Below, one piece after another: positions 1 through 13,181 of a stretch of 64,000 bases of DNA (the stretch's first letter is position 1; every line of letters starts with the position of its first letter). Where the stretch lies: the NCBI RefSeq assembly GCF_015706575.1, contig NW_024037065.1, positions 2,418,001 to 2,482,000 of the forward strand, written 5' to 3'. The DNA comes from Patiria miniata. Taxonomy: Eukaryota; Echinodermata; Asteroidea; Valvatida; Asterinidae. The translations under genes and the position numbers were made by a program. The notes under the pieces were generated by a model, which saw nothing but the letters and a program-made list of their open reading frames with translations, was not told the DNA's origin and did not search any database.

Positions 1-264
1 TGGCACATTTTAACTTTGAAGTCTCCAGACCAAAGACACTGTTGCTATATATGTTTACATGGAGTTGAACAAGCTTTGCATATTTGCGTAAGGTATGCAT
101 CAATGCATTGTTCACAATGAGCAAGAATTGTACAGACACCATTCAGGAACAGGCAATTCTGTGACTTTTTAGTATTTCCATGTTTTCTTTATAATTCCTT
201 GTTTTCACAGAATATGTTGTAATTGGCATTTAACTAATTATCTGAGGAATTGGCTCTTTTCAAG

Positions 265-3200
265 GTTGTCCCGCCGTCACTACCACGACAGTAGGGAGCG
301 TGCCAGATTAAATCCACATCTTGAAAACACCATCATAATCGACGGGATGGACCAATCCAAAACAAACCTTCCTAGCTTGTTGGTTGAAGACAAGAGCACA
401 AAGCCAAAAGCTCGTCTGCGGACACATCTTACAGGTTTGATTTCATTCTCTATTTTTAAACTCCATGGTAGGTGATACACAAAATTTGAAAACGACCGCA
501 AGTTTACAGTACTTGTATTTGAAATGAAAAAAACTTTATTCTGAAACAGACTTGATTTTCCCTTCTCTTTCTTGTTTTTTTTATGCAGGAGTCCTTTTGC
601 ACACAAATAGTCCAGGAGGTATGGAGTCCTTTGTGTTTGTGGACATACTCAATGTGCCACACGATAGCAATCTCAACTTGAACGTATTGGTGCAGGTTTT
701 ACTTCTAGAGGATAGTCATGGAAAGCGAGGACAAAAGCTGAATGTACAGGTACAGTTTAATTGCTGTTTTGCACATCCTGGAAATGAGGCACCTACAACA
801 GATATGGCTTGGGGATGTTTCACAAAACTGGACTTGTTTACACTCTTGACTGCGCAGAGGTGATCCATTCAAAAAGGAGGGTCAGAACTCTCATGACAAC
901 CCCCCCCCCCCCCCCGAGCAGCTGTAGCTCTGAAGATGGTTGTTCTTTTTTCATGCTATATTCCATATTACAGGAAGCTCAAATAATTTTTAAGAATTGT
1001 GTTTCCTACACATCACAATTAGTTAATGTTTGAACTTATTTGAATCATAAGTTGTTTTTTTTTTTATTTTCTTTTGCAGATGGATAACTGCTTCCGTGAA
1101 AATAAAAACAGATACATTCTTGCATTCGGACTCCTCTTGGTTGAGTTTGGAATATACAGTTCGGTAGGTTTCATCATCAGTTTTGGCATGCAGGGGCTTT
1201 AGCTTTGTGATCAGACTGAAATGAGTTTCCTTCAGCTCAGTACCAAAATATGAAACGTTTCTGCTTTAGACCTAGTGTCAGGTTCATGACCATTACACCT
1301 GCAAAATTGCCAATCTTGATAGGCTTCAATAAGGGAATAAATGTGTGCTCCGGAGGTTTTTATCACTCTGTTTAATACCACTTAGAGTCTGGGTGCTGAT
1401 AATTACCCGAGCCGGAGGCGAGGGTAATTATCAGCACCCAGACTCTAAGTGGTATTAAACAGAGTGATAAATACCGACGGAGTACATATTTATTCCCATT
1501 CATAAATACCTTTTCGGTAAAAAAAAATCATATAATTCGTTCAAAACATCCCGATTTTGTTCAACAAATTCACTTTATGCTTTTGAATCATCCCTCCTGC
1601 AAAATAATGGAGTGTTCAGCTGGCGAGTAAGATGAAAACAACCCTTTTATGGAGATTGACTTGCGCGTATCATGTTCTATGCGATGTCGCGCAGAACGCA
1701 CCTGGCGCGTTGCGTTTTGAATTTAGAACTATAAAATTCTAACTCCCTGGTAGTGTTGCGCATGCCTACGTGAGGATTGTGAACGTTCAACCAATGAAAC
1801 GATAAGAGGCACTGGATTTTTAGGAGTCCACATTTTATTGTGACACTGGAAAAGTGTTTAAGACCAGCTAGCCATGTCTTTATCATCCGTTTAATACCGG
1901 CCACGTGACGGGCTCTCGGCCAATAGGAATGGCTAAACTGTCTGAGGTATTTATGAATTTTGGTTAAAACAATTTTATTAAAAGAGTGCAAAGAAAAAAT
2001 ATACAAATACCTTTTGATTGGCATAATTACTTATCCAGGATGTGGCTGTGCAAATTCCATCAAAATGAAATTCAAAAGCATGATTACAAATACATAACAT
2101 TATTCAAATTGACTCAACCCCTGGATTTGATTTCATTTATTTATGTACCAAATTTTTTTTCAGGTTGAGTTCAACTTCTTACCAGTGGGTCACACTCACG
2201 AAGATGTGGATCAACTATTTAGCCGAATTGCAGAGAAACTACGCCATAATGATGTCTACACTTTAGAAGGTAAGATTATACATTTCGGAGTCCACTGTAA
2301 CTTGTGCAGGAGAAATCTTATACATGTAGTTGTTTTTATTCTTACTTCTGTATTTTCCCTTATACTTACAGAACTTCACGAAGTGGTTGAGAATTCCTAC
2401 ACACCCCGAGTCCTTGTGAGACAACTCTTTGGATCAGATTTATGGGACATCAAGTCTTGGTTGCTGCCTCATCTTAAGCCCATAGGAAACCACTCCAAGC
2501 CTCATCATTTTCTGTTCAAAAAGGTGAATGGAGCTGCCAGGATGTACTATCGCATGTGGTGTTGCGATCCTTGGAGACCGAACAATGTTGAGGGTGGGTA
2601 CATAATTGCTATAATTAACCCACAATTTCAAACAGTACAATGTGTTGTTTAGTAATGAGCTTTGTTGCTGGTAATGATGTTACTGTGAGTATATGATCAT
2701 TTTGTTTTTATTTGCATTTTATTATTTTGAATGAGAAGTGGGGCAAGTTTGATTTTATTTCAGCCTTTAATCTGACATTGCGTGCTGTACAGGGATAGCA
2801 TCTGAAACTGCTTTGTGATTCTTGATGAGTTTAATTAAACTTCAGTGTCACAAGTCTTGGCTATGAATGTGGTTTTTGGATGCTTGTTGAAATCACTTGC
2901 TTCTTATTGAAGTAAGTACATGCAAGAATGAAGTTTTCCTTTTGGTTAAGTGTTTTTAACCTTACCTTATGGTCATTTTTGTGTAAGGTATACGTATACT
3001 TGCAGTTTGTATGATAGCAATTAGTGAAGATCGAGCTTGAAAAAGATATTTCCTGCAAATTCAGTAATTATTTCCAATGTTCCTTTGTGGTTTAAAACAG
3101 GTCCTGATGCCGAAATCGACATACCCGATGAGGAGCAGTGTGAAGGACTTAGTCTGTTCAAGGTTTGAGCTTACTTGCTAACTTAACTATTTTTGCAACG

Positions 3201-6020
3201 TTTTACAAATGCAGTAAACATTGTAACACTGGGTGAGTTATTGCCAAGTAACGCCGTGAAGTCATTTTATGATATCCTATGAGTTGTAGTTTGAGATGTA
3301 CTTGTTTTCTGAAGTTTCATGTTTATTAAACCATTGCTATGATGTCACACTATTGTTAAAAGTGTGGATTCGGATCTACGAATCTCTTACACTGGTCACA
3401 AAGTGTTGATTTGGAACGACAAATTTGCTTTCCGAAAATTACCAATGAATCTTCACTGTAAGATTCTCCACCGTCACTGCAAAATCTACTTTTCGTCAGA
3501 AAGAAATCGTCGTCTGAACTATCCATTTTGACGTAAGGAGCCTATACATGTACACACAAAATGACTTGGTTGTACGGGTGTGGCGATACACATGCTAAAC
3601 ATGCCAGGGAAAAATGTTGCAACCTGACACCACTCCCACGCTTGTTTACAAAGTCTATGGAGAGTCAATTCAAGTATTTCCTAGCAAAATTGGAAACATT
3701 TCTCAGTCCCAGATTCATGTTTATGATCATTTTTGCAACAAATGACCTTCTTTGAGATGATATATGAAGAAAAAAGTGGCGTCGGGTTGCAACATCCTTT
3801 CCAATACTTCCGTTGACGCAATGGTTTAGGTCGAAGAAATAGAACACACTCGCAAGTGTGGATTCCTAATTTACGAATTCACTCGGCATTAAGACTCCAA
3901 ACTTACTTGTGTATTCTCCTTAACTTTTTGCTGTACTTTTAAGTATGGTAAATAACTTCTGCAGAATTCACTGTATGTATGGTACTTTTATTTTCAACAG
4001 AGTATTCCTGAAGTCACTACTATACCAACAAGAGTCATCCCAAGCCTGGAAAAAAATCGACCCTAACCTGGAAAATGATCTGAAGGCATTTGGGAGAAGA
4101 ATGCCACAGGATGCTCATGAGTGGTGGCACAGGTTCTTCACACAAATTGACAAATTCAAAAAGGTAAATTGTTGTTTTCATTTGTGACTTTTTTGTGGTA
4201 GCAGGGTAGACAAGACGTGACTTAAGTCTAAATTGCTTTAAAGGGAAAATACAACATTTGCAAACATCAAAAAATAAAACTACCACATTATTTTGAAATA
4301 CCTTGCTGAACTGTTAGTGAATGACAGTCTAAAGTATCCTGTAAAATCATGGCACCTGGTATACTGTCATTTTCAAAAAAAGTGATATTTGTGTATCAAT
4401 TTCAAACGCTGGTCGGCCAGCGTGTATTATACATATTTACGTGTGTATTATACATATGTATATGTGTGTGCATGTGCAGAGCATGTGCAAACATTTGGTA
4501 CAAAAGTTTAAATTCCGACTTGATCAATCTGCCATCAGCACCCCCCCCCCCCCCCTCGCGTGTACGCACATGTATTCATCGATGCATATGCAACATCATC
4601 ACTATGCATAAAGCGCCTCGAGTTGTGGGTACCCGTACCCAGAGCCGGTGTGTGTCTGAAATAACTACACAACCAAGAAGTCCGTATTTTTTAATGTGCA
4701 GATACAAAGAGCTTTTAAAAGACCATTGTGCAGTGATGCATGTCTGCAATTAAATGAAACTCCTAGGGGTTGATCGGGCAAGGATAAGGAGTATCTGCTC
4801 AATCAATTCTGCTTAATTGTTTTTTTAAATTGACCTCATTGTTTTGTAGTTATTTTAAAGATAGATAAACTTTGTTTGGGGGTGGAGATACAGTATCAGT
4901 AACTATTGGGTAATGCATCTACATAACATTTTATATTTAGCCATCTGATGAACCAGGAAGCACTTGGCCGTTGCAGACCCTGATCAGACCAAACCAACCG
5001 AGATCACTGCCAGATCTTTCCCACCTTGAAGGCATCAGTGGTGTTATTCAGCAGGACTGCCCTGAGGTTAGTTGGTATATCAGACACTTTTTGTTCAGAT
5101 ATAGAATTAAAAATTTTTTAGGCTTTTTATTTTCGAACCAGTTCATGTCGGTGTAGCAATGATGAATTTAGGTTTTATGAAATACGGACTCATTGGTGGT
5201 ATTGCGCATGCTCATGCATATATAATTAGGAGAGGGACCGGCCACGTGAGAGGGTTTAATTAAGGTTTAACCAATAAAAGGGAGAAAGAGTCCGATTTTC
5301 ATATGAATCCGATTTTTGTATGACACCGGGATTGTTTTGACAAGACTGGAATGAGGCATCACTCGACCTCGAACCAGGCTAGTTGAAGGCATCACCTTCG
5401 GGGCTGCACACTCATATTTCATGCAGCTTTGCTCGCTGTGAGCAGGTAGCTGATGCTGTGTTTATCCGTCATACGTTCCGAATACCACAAAAGCCTTTGC
5501 TGATATAAACGTCATCCAGCGCTAACTGGTTAAGAAGCAATTATATCAAGGAAGAACAGAACTCATTGTCAAAGCAACTAAGGTGTTGGTTACAAACATT
5601 TGCCTTGTTCAATTAACTGTTCACATTTTTTATCTTTTCTGCTAGATAACTATTGGACCTCCAGCAAAGAAGACCATTTTGGCAAATCAGGACTATGCAT
5701 CCATCACTGTTGGCATGCTGGTAGCTGTTTTTGTGGCCGACATTCCCCGTTGTCCACAAATTGGGAGAGTTGTTGCAAGAGAGGATCACTGGATAAATGT
5801 GCATTGGTTTTCTGGCCAATGGACTTCATCTTGGAAGCCTTGCTTTCATGGTGCTGGTAAGAACAGAAAGCCTGCTACAGAATGGCTAGATGAGAAGTAT
5901 GCCATTCTTTGGGACTTTCAACTCACGCCAAAAAGTGCAGCTTTGAATAAAATGGTGCAAACTGACTTGCGAAACAGGTATGCAGAGTGTCAAAGTGCAG
6001 TGTTTGAAAACGATACATAA
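265..6020 (+). CDS. DUF7869-type protein, 3' nine exons (5' end outside window)
   Basis: Nine exons with good GT/AG borders are visible: 265-434, 589-749, 1080-1163, 2164-2269, 2372-2593, 3101-3162, 4001-4163, 4941-5066 and 5646-6020 (TAA). The phases agree at every junction. Exons 3-4 carry the blocks I recognise as DUF7869: MDNCFRENKNRYILAF, then FNFLPVGHTHEDVDQLFSR. The last exon ends in a Trp-rich domain (HWINVHWFSGQW-like, then SWKPCFHG). The family is abundant and unexplained in marine invertebrates; a transposase or RNase-H-fold origin is my inference. In exon 7 the phase-0 reading enters a run of seven A and then meets a stop, while one base fewer restores a long open frame (DPNLENDLKAFGRRMPQDAHEWW). 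So there is either a 1-nt frameshift or a homopolymer sequencing error. No start codon is in view. Confidence 0.75.
1333..1497. repeat. Long foldback (inverted repeat) element
   Basis: Arms of about 76 nt (1333-1408 and 1422-1497) are nearly perfect reverse complements, starting GGGAATAAATGTGTGCTCC on the left and closing on a 13-nt loop GAGCCGGAGGCGA. The element lies in the intron after exon 3 of the DUF7869-type gene. The transcript would fold into a strong hairpin. Confidence 0.9.
1498..1990. mobile_element. MITE-like element with inverted ends
   Basis: The left end TTCATAAATACCTTTTCGG and the right end around GGTATTTATGAATTTTGG are inverted copies. The right half contains AAGACCAGC, CCGGCCACGTGAC and CCAATAGGAATGG, words that recur near 5230-5290 and 7070-7150. 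No coding capacity was recognised. It directly abuts the foldback at 1333-1497, so the two may be one compound element. Confidence 0.6.
3650..3830 (+). repeat. Interspersed repeat, copy 1 (TTTCTCAGTCCCAGATTCATG family)
   Basis: It shares AAGTATTTCCTA.CAAAATTGG, ACATTTCTCAG, CAGATTCATGT and TTTTTGCAA.AAATGACC with copies at about 27095-27190 and 54325-54386/55577-55610. Divergence is substantial, suggesting an old family. Here it lies in an intron of the DUF7869-type gene. Confidence 0.55.
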
Positions 6021-6174
6021 AAACTATCATCACTGTGTTTCAGTTTAGTACTTAAAGGTAGAATGTATCATTTGCAGCTCTCCTAAAAGTAAATGACGAA
6101 ATTAGTGTTGGAAAGCATACTTGGTTTAAAGATAGTAATGTAACTAAACTCCTGGTGAAAGAAGGTCAAACAAG

Positions 6175-7180
6175 ATGATTAATACCAAGGCCGAGGTCGA
6201 AGGTGAGGGTCAATATCAGTGTCTCGACTCCAAACTGATCTTAACATTTTGTTTAGCAACAGCCAAACACGTCTTTTTTCCCAGTCGTAAATACCTTTTT
6301 TTGTAAAAAAAAACTTAAAAATAATTGACAAAAGGTTCCAAAAAGGAGAAACATTGACAACTTTCTGATGATGTGTTTTTTTTTTCAAATTTCAGGTTAG
6401 TTTGCTATCCATGTTTAGGGGCCATTTCTGTGAAGATACGAAGTGTGAGATTACAACCCCCTCTGCTAAGTACAAATCAAAATAACACCTTGAAAGAAGC
6501 TCATTTGAGGATTTTAAATATCAAAATTACCTATTTTTCTAACATTGTCCGGCATGCTTTTACCTTAAAATGGAGAGAGAAATAAGACAGCCTAAGCGAA
6601 TAGTTTGTTTCGACACTTTCGTTTTATGCTCAGCTACCAGGCCATGTGATTTTTGTGAGCAACTCCGTAAAATGTGAAACCATGATAACAGTATCGTAAA
6701 CAATTGTCACATTTTGAAGCTCATGTACATAACAATGGCCTACAAGACTAACCATTTAATGTGTGTATGGCTGTACACTTGTTATGTGTGTGAGGTCCAT
6801 TGGTTATGCGCGCTGTATAGTCGGTGAATTGTGTGTATTTGGACTTACCTGATACTTGGTAGCTGCATGATGTACATAATTGGCCCTCATAATAGTCAAG
6901 CCATTAGACCTGTTGGATGCCAGATGTATGAACACGATACAGGGTACCAGCTAGCTGCCCTTCTAGTGAATATTGGAGGCCTCATCGCACAAAACATGAA
7001 AGTGCCTAAAGACTTTATTTCAATCTATGATAGCTGCAAATGATGTACTCTACTTTTAAGACCAGCCACCCAGTCTTTACCTACCATTTAAAACCGGCCA
7101 CTTAACTCTCGACCAATAGGAATGGGAAAACTGTCGTATATAAAACATGGTTTTAGGGTGGATGGTAAATATTTATAGCT
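6175..7180. mobile_element. Diverged relative of the 1.3-2.0 kb MITE family
   Basis: It starts with ATTAATACCAAGGCCGAGG and TCGTAAATACC and ends with AAGACCAGCCACCCAGTCTT, AAAACCGGCCACTT and CGACCAATAGGAATGGG. These match the words and order of the element at 1333-1990, with unrelated sequence between. It sits just 3' of the stop codon of the DUF7869-type gene. Boundaries are approximate. Confidence 0.45.
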
Positions 7181-7354
7181 TCCCTCAGTTTTGGAGGGCA
7201 CTAGTTTGTCAACGTCCATTTCTGAGGGGAACTAATGTCAACTTTCCATCTAAAATAACCACGTTATAAAATTATTTGTTTACTATACCTCACACATATT
7301 CAGTTGCCATTGCAATTTCTGGAGCAAGGGAACAGACAATATATAGTTTATGAA

Positions 7355-7544
7355 TTGGCGTAGCCAGGAATTTGTCAGTGGGGGCACTGGGGGGCTGGAA
7401 CATTTCATGGGGGGGGGGGGCGTCATGTAGATCAATGACCATTTTTTTTAGAAACTCAAAATCTCAGTGGGGGGGGGGGGCGACAAGGTTTCATGGGGGC
7501 TGCCCCCCCCCCCCCCCCCCCCCACCCCCATGGCTACGCCACTA
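7355..7544. mobile_element. hAT-type MITE with 8-bp target duplication
   Basis: Inverted ends read TTGGCGTAGCCA and (reverse complement of the right end) TAGTGGCGTAGCCA. TTTATGAA occurs at 7347-7354 and again at 7545-7552, an exact 8-bp duplication as made by hAT transposases. The interior holds several poly-G and poly-C runs. It has no coding capacity. Confidence 0.85.
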
Positions 7545-7794
7545 TTTATGAACTTATTTTGTTTTGGCATTTACTGACTGAATCTGTTCTGATTTTTTTT
7601 TAAACACAAGAAAGAAGCGGAAGTATAAAAAGCCTATGTGGCGCAGTTCATTTATGTTCAAAGTAACCCAGCTTGACCCAATTTCTTACCTCTGCTTACC
7701 ATTAGCAAAAAATCCCTGCTTACTATAGCAGAAAATGTTATGCTACAGCAGTTAGCACTCATGGTGTGCGGAATTCCATGGTTAGAAGAGTTGC

Positions 7795-10095
7795 TGGGGC
7801 TAGACAAGTCTGTCCCTAGTGTCAGTATTTTGCTTGGGCTAGACAAGGCTGTCCCTAGTGTGAATATTGTAGACCATTTTGCTGCAGCTAAACAAGTCTG
7901 TCACTAGTGTTAGTATTGTAGACCATTTTGCTGCGGCTAGACAAGTCTGTCCCTAGTGTGAATATTGTAGACCATTTTGCTGCGGCTAGACAAGTCTGTC
8001 CCTATTGTGAATATTGTAAACCATTTTGCTGCAGCTAAACAAGTCTGTCCCTAGTGTGAGTACTGTAAACCATTTTGCTGGGGCTAGACAAGTCTGTCCC
8101 TAGTGTGAGTATTGAAGACTATTTTGCTGCGGCTAGACAAGTCTGTCCCTAGTGTGAATATTGTAGACCATTTTGCTGGGGCTAGACAAGTCTGTCCCTA
8201 GTGTGAGTATTGTAGACAATTTTGCTGCGGCTAAACAAGTCTGTCCCTAGTGTGAATATTGTAGACCTTTTTGCTGGGGCTAGACAAGTCTGTCCCTGTG
8301 TGAGTATTGTAGACCATTTTGCTGCGGCTAGACAAGTCTGTCCCTAGTGTGAATATTGTAGACCATTTTGCTGCGGCTAGACAAGTCTGTCCCTATTGTG
8401 AATATTGTAAACCATTTTGCTGCAGCTAAACAAGTCTGTCCCTAGTGTGAGTACTGTAAACCATTTTGCTGGGGCTAGACAAGTCTGTCCCTAGTGTGAG
8501 TATTGAAGACTATTTTGCTGCGGCTAGACAAGTCTGTCCCTAGTGTGAATATTGTAGACCATTTTGCTGGGGCTAGACAAGTCTGTCCCTAGTGTGAGTA
8601 TTGTAGACAATTTTGCTGCGGCTAAACAAGTCTGTCCCTAGTGTGAATATTGTAGACCTTTTTGCTGGGGCTAGACAAGTCTGTCCCTGTGTGAGTATTG
8701 TAGACCATTTTGCTGCGGACAAGTCTGTCCCTAGTGTGAGTATTGTAGACCATTTTGCTGCGGCTAGACAAGTCTGTCCCTGGTGTGAGTATTGTAGACC
8801 ATTTTGCTTGGGCTAGACAAGTCTGTCCCTAGTGTGAGTATTGTAGACCATTTTGCTGCGGCTAGACAAGTCTGTCCCTAGTGTGAGTAATGTAGACCAT
8901 TTTGCTGGGGCTAGACAAGTCTGTCCCTGGTGTGAGTATTGTAGACCATTTTGCTGCGGCTAGACAAGTCTGTCCCTAGTGTGAATATTGTAGACCATTT
9001 TGCTGCGGCTAGACAAGTCTGTCCCTAGTGTGAATATTGTAGACCATTTTGCTGCGGCTAGACAAGTCTGTCCCTAGTGTGAATATTGTAGACCATTTTG
9101 CTGCGGCTAGACAAGTCTGTCCCTAGTGTAAGTATTGTAGACCATTTTGCTGCGGCTAGACAAGTCTGTCCCTAGTGTGAGTATTGTAGACCATTTTGCT
9201 GGGGCTAGACAAGTCTGTCCCTAGTGTGAATATTGTAGACCATTTTGCTGCGGCTAGACAAGTCTGTCCCTAGTGTGAGTATTGTAGACCATTTTGCTGC
9301 GGCTAAACAAGTCTGTCCCTAGTGTGAGTATTGTAGACCTTTTTGCTTGGGCTAGACAAGTCTGTCCCCAGTGTGAGTATTGTGGACCATTTTGCTGCGG
9401 CTAGACAAGTATGTCCCTAGTGTGAGTATTGTAGACCATTTTGCTGGGGCTAGACAAGTCTGTCCCTAGTGTGAGTAATGTAGACCATTTTGCTTGGGCT
9501 AGACAAGTCTGTCCCCAGTGTGAGTATATTGTAGACCATTTTGCTGCGGCTAGACAAGTCTGTCCCCAGTGTGAGTATTGTGGACCATTTTGCTGCGGCT
9601 AGACAAGTCTGTCCCTAGTGTGAGTAATGTAGACCATTTTGCTTGGGCTAGACAAGTCTGTCCCCAGTGTGAGTATATTGTAGACCATTTTGCTTGGGCT
9701 AGACAAGTCTGTCCCCAGTGTGAGTATATTGTAGACCATTTTGCTGCGGCTAGACAAGTCTGTCCCTAGTGTGAGTATTGTAGACCATTTTGCTGCGGCT
9801 AGACAAGTCTGTCCCTAGTGTGAGTATTGTAGACCATTTTGCTGGGGCTAAACAAGTCTGTCTCTAGTCTGAATATTGTAGACAATTTTGCTGCGGCTAG
9901 ACAAGTCTGTCCCTAGTGTGAGTATTGTAGACCATTTTGCTGCGGCTAGAAGTCTGTCTCTAGTGTGAATATTGTAGACCATTTGCTGGGCTAGACAAGT
10001 CTGTCCCTGTGTGAGTATTGTAGACCATTTTGCTGCGGCTAGATCTGTCCCTTGTGTGAGCATTGTAGACCATTTTGCTAGGGCTAGACAAGTCT
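7795..10095. repeat. 49-bp tandem satellite (about 47 copies)
   Basis: The monomer is about 49 bp, beginning GCTGCGGCTAGACAAGTCTG, continuing TCCCTAGTGTGARTATTGTA and ending GACCATTTT. Variants differ mainly in TGCGG/TGGGG and GAGTATT/GAATATT. A block of eight monomers (about 7920-8310) is repeated with a 391-bp offset, carrying the same private variants (CCCTATTGTG, GTACTGTAAACC, TTGAAGACTATT, CCCTGTGTGAG). The frame stays open over short stretches, but 49 is not a multiple of 3, so I do not call a protein. Confidence 0.97.
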
Positions 10096-12829
10096 GACTC
10101 TAATTTGCACCTATATCAGTCATATCAGTCACTAGAAAATCAAGTTACATAGCGTACATGGCTAGGCAATGTTTTACCCTAAATTTAGACCCGTACGCTT
10201 TGCGTCTTTATGGTCTATTTCATTTTGATGATGCTGTTATTTTTGTTTTGTCAAAGTTGGTTTACGATTGACAGTTTTCTTTGCAACCGCTTTGTATTTT
10301 ACTCTATGTGGGTAAACTATTCTGACCAAATATGCATGTTTTTAACAGTGTTTTGAACATGAGCATTTTCTTGAACAAGGATGCCTTTAAACAGGTCAGT
10401 TTATCGGAAGGATTAACAAAAGAGAAAAATGTGACTTAAACCAATAAAAAAAAATCAGATTTAATCAATAAATACTGTGTCTGCCTCATTACTTGTTTTT
10501 TTTCTGCTTCAGTTCTTCGAAAAGTAGTGCAATAATTCTCTTTCAATTAATAAACGACTTTTCTCAATACCTAAATGAAAAATAGTTAGGGCTCAGGACT
10601 GTCGGCGTCGTCAAGTTTATTATGATTTAAATTCAATTCGTTAAAAACGCGCTGTACATTCATAGCTTTATTTTCAGTGAAGCAGCATATTGAGAATATG
10701 GTGCTTAACATTTTCATTTTCTTGCATTTTTTTCTAAAAATCCTCCTTTTCATGCTCTGATATTTAAAAAGTCGAAATGTGAAATTTTGCAATTAAATGT
10801 GAAGGTGTTCTTTGATAATGGCATTTTCAGACATCAGTGTGGCACAGGTTGGCATAGTGATAATCATTACGGCTTTAGCACTGTTGTATCAACTTGAGCT
10901 CGACTACGATCCCCTAATTGTCCAACAATGAGGCATTTTGAAATGATAGTCTAGCGGAGTGCTGTGGTGGCAATAAATGCTGACGATGTGTTCAGATACT
11001 TGACAGTAGTTAATTACCCAAAGGTAAATAAATATAAGAAAATCAACATCTGCATTACTAAATGCTTTCAAAATGTTGTAGTAGTACCACTAGGAATGTT
11101 TTTGAAGTGAATATTCATTTTCATCAGTATGCTCATCTGGGTTTTTTTAATAGTTAAATAGGCCAGGCTAATGTTACAATTTCGCCTGGCACTGCTAATG
11201 AAAAAACCAAAAAATGTTTTGCATCAAGTTATATTTCACCTAGTGCTTCCTTTTGCACAGTAAATTAATTGAAAATTGAATCAACTTACAAAATAATCAT
11301 ACGCACAAATGAGAATCCTGCTCTAACTGATCCATTCACCGTCACTTGATGGTAGTTTTTCTATTTACCATCGTACGCAATATGCAAACAGTCAAGCCAG
11401 CATGTTAGGTCAAACGTGCAATAAAACTAATTCCTGGCTACCCTATTTGTTTGCCTATTTGTTTCGTATCTCTTTCTGTTTCTCTTAATAGCATTGTACA
11501 TACGGAATTTTATTTTTTCTTCCAAACAATGTGCTGGACAACTGCATTTAATGACTTGAAGCATTCAACCTCGTGCTTTAGCGGTACCCTTTGTGTGTTC
11601 ACATGGCGTTTGAAGAACTCGTCATGGCTGCTGCCTCAGTTGGAGAGAGTTTCTTCCTCCCATTTTCCACAAGGTGACTGCCAACATCAGTGTTCTCTCG
11701 ATAATTTAACAACTGAAGTCCAACATATTTAAGCGTAAGATGCAGTTATGAGGGACGGCACTCATGTTTTCTAAATTTATTGGCTTCAGCTGTAAGACAG
11801 TTCCACTTCCCAATTTTTAGAAATGTTTTTGGCCAAAATTCGATTCACCTCCGCATGATTCCCATCATTCTACCATCTCGAAAAAAACCCAAACATTTCC
11901 ACGATTTGAGACCAAGTGACTCCCATACTGCCTCCACACCTCAACACATCCTTCATTCTGTGTGTAGAGAAATGATAGTCACATGGAGGACCGAGGGGTT
12001 ATGTATATTTTCCAAGAATCTGATAGCAAAGAGAGGGCATGTCAAATTCGCCTTTTATGCTCATTAATCTTGTTCTACTGTACATCTTACATTTTTGTGA
12101 GCAATTTAAATTTTACATTTTATTAACACAAGTAACCATTGTTCGCTCATGAAAGCCACAATTATCATGGCCACTACTAAAAGCATGACTCCTATGTTTA
12201 ATACATTACAATACTTTTTTCGTGTATACTTTCCTTTTTTTGAAACACCATGTATACTCATCTGCTACACCTGATACATACCGGTAGCAAGTTTTTTTGC
12301 AAATGTTTCTACAGTTAACCAGTTGACCTGTGAAAGTTCGCTATAAAGAGATCGAGAAAGAATACATGTAGATACCTTGGCTTGCTTCCAGGAACAGCTG
12401 TTGATTGGGAGTTTCTTCATCTTCATCAGCACTTTCATCATCTGAGCAGGGCTCTGGATTTGCAACAAACGATATAGCGCATTTTGTTACTTTTTGTGCA
12501 TTTTGTTACTCACAGTTTTGAGAAACAAAAAAAAAAACATCTTTCGTAGGGGTGGCTTCTGACTTTGTATATAGAGCAATTTGCTTCAAATTACAAAAGT
12601 GGTATTTGGATTAAGTTTGTATGAAGTAAGTTTTCATATGAATCTAGTAATTTTTATCCACACACATATAAAGATATACCGCACCATCTCCCTATGTGAT
12701 GTGGCTTCATCCATACTGACCCGTCTCGCCTTACTAAATAAATTTTATTTTAAATCAAGCTACGTACACTGTATATTCTGATGATTTAGGGGCTGGTCAT
12801 TCACTTCAAATAATTTAAGCAACAGCACC
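10096..12829. other. Unassigned AT-rich stretch
   Basis: No gene, RNA or repeat is recognised here. Open frames at 11451-11732 and 11780-12067 (+) and 12265-12468 (-) lack recognisable domains and convincing exon borders. Confidence 0.6.
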
Positions 12830-12991
12830 ATGCCAGGAATATCGGATTATAACAATTTGCAGCATACACTGGGCATGTTAGAGGCAGGCCATTGCTGCAA
12901 AGACTGGGGTGGTATTCTTGGATTATTTGACTTTTTGGAAAAGCACAGACAGTCAGGATTGGTTGATGACCATTGGTATTTAGGAAGGTGA
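12830..12991 (+). CDS. Small open reading frame, unknown
   Basis: A 53-codon frame opens at ATG 12830 (MPGISDYNNLQHTLGM start) and continues with HCCKDWGGILGLFDFLEKH and a QSGLVDDHWYLGR end. Its composition is protein-like, and AGGAAG|GTGAAT at the 3' end could also be a splice donor. I do not recognise it. The DNA immediately downstream (12994-13076) is an interspersed repeat with a hairpin, so this could be repeat-derived rather than a gene. Confidence 0.25.
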   Translation: MPGISDYNNLQHTLGMLEAGHCCKDWGGILGLFDFLEKHRQSGLVDDHWYLGR

Positions 12992-13021
12992 ATGAATTTG
13001 TGCTTAGCTGGTCTTAAACAT

Positions 13022-13076
13022 TTGTTTGACACTGGCTTAGGAGGATGGACGCTGAAATATCAAGTGTCCATTCTCC
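13022..13076. repeat. 20-bp-arm hairpin in interspersed repeat
   Basis: The arms ACTGGCTTAGGAGGATGGAC and GTCCATTCTCCCGATCCAGT pair with a few mismatches. The upstream sequence GCTGGTCTTAAAC resembles 60037-60105 and, inverted, the right part of the MITE near 1860-1890. Confidence 0.6.
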
Positions 13077-13181
13077 CGATCCAGTATCCAGCTAACGTTT
13101 AACATAAGATATTTTGCAGTTTACGCACAGGTTCAGTTACTAACCCAAACAGTACAGATGTAACCCAGGTAAGCAATCACT

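Noticed and set aside
7658-10063. Open frames through the 49-bp satellite (for example 8613-8816 and 9578-9769)
   Set aside because: The monomer length is not a multiple of three and the frames start and stop with monomer variants; no coding signal.
7795-10095. CRISPR array
   Set aside because: Repeats are contiguous without unique spacers, and the context is eukaryotic.
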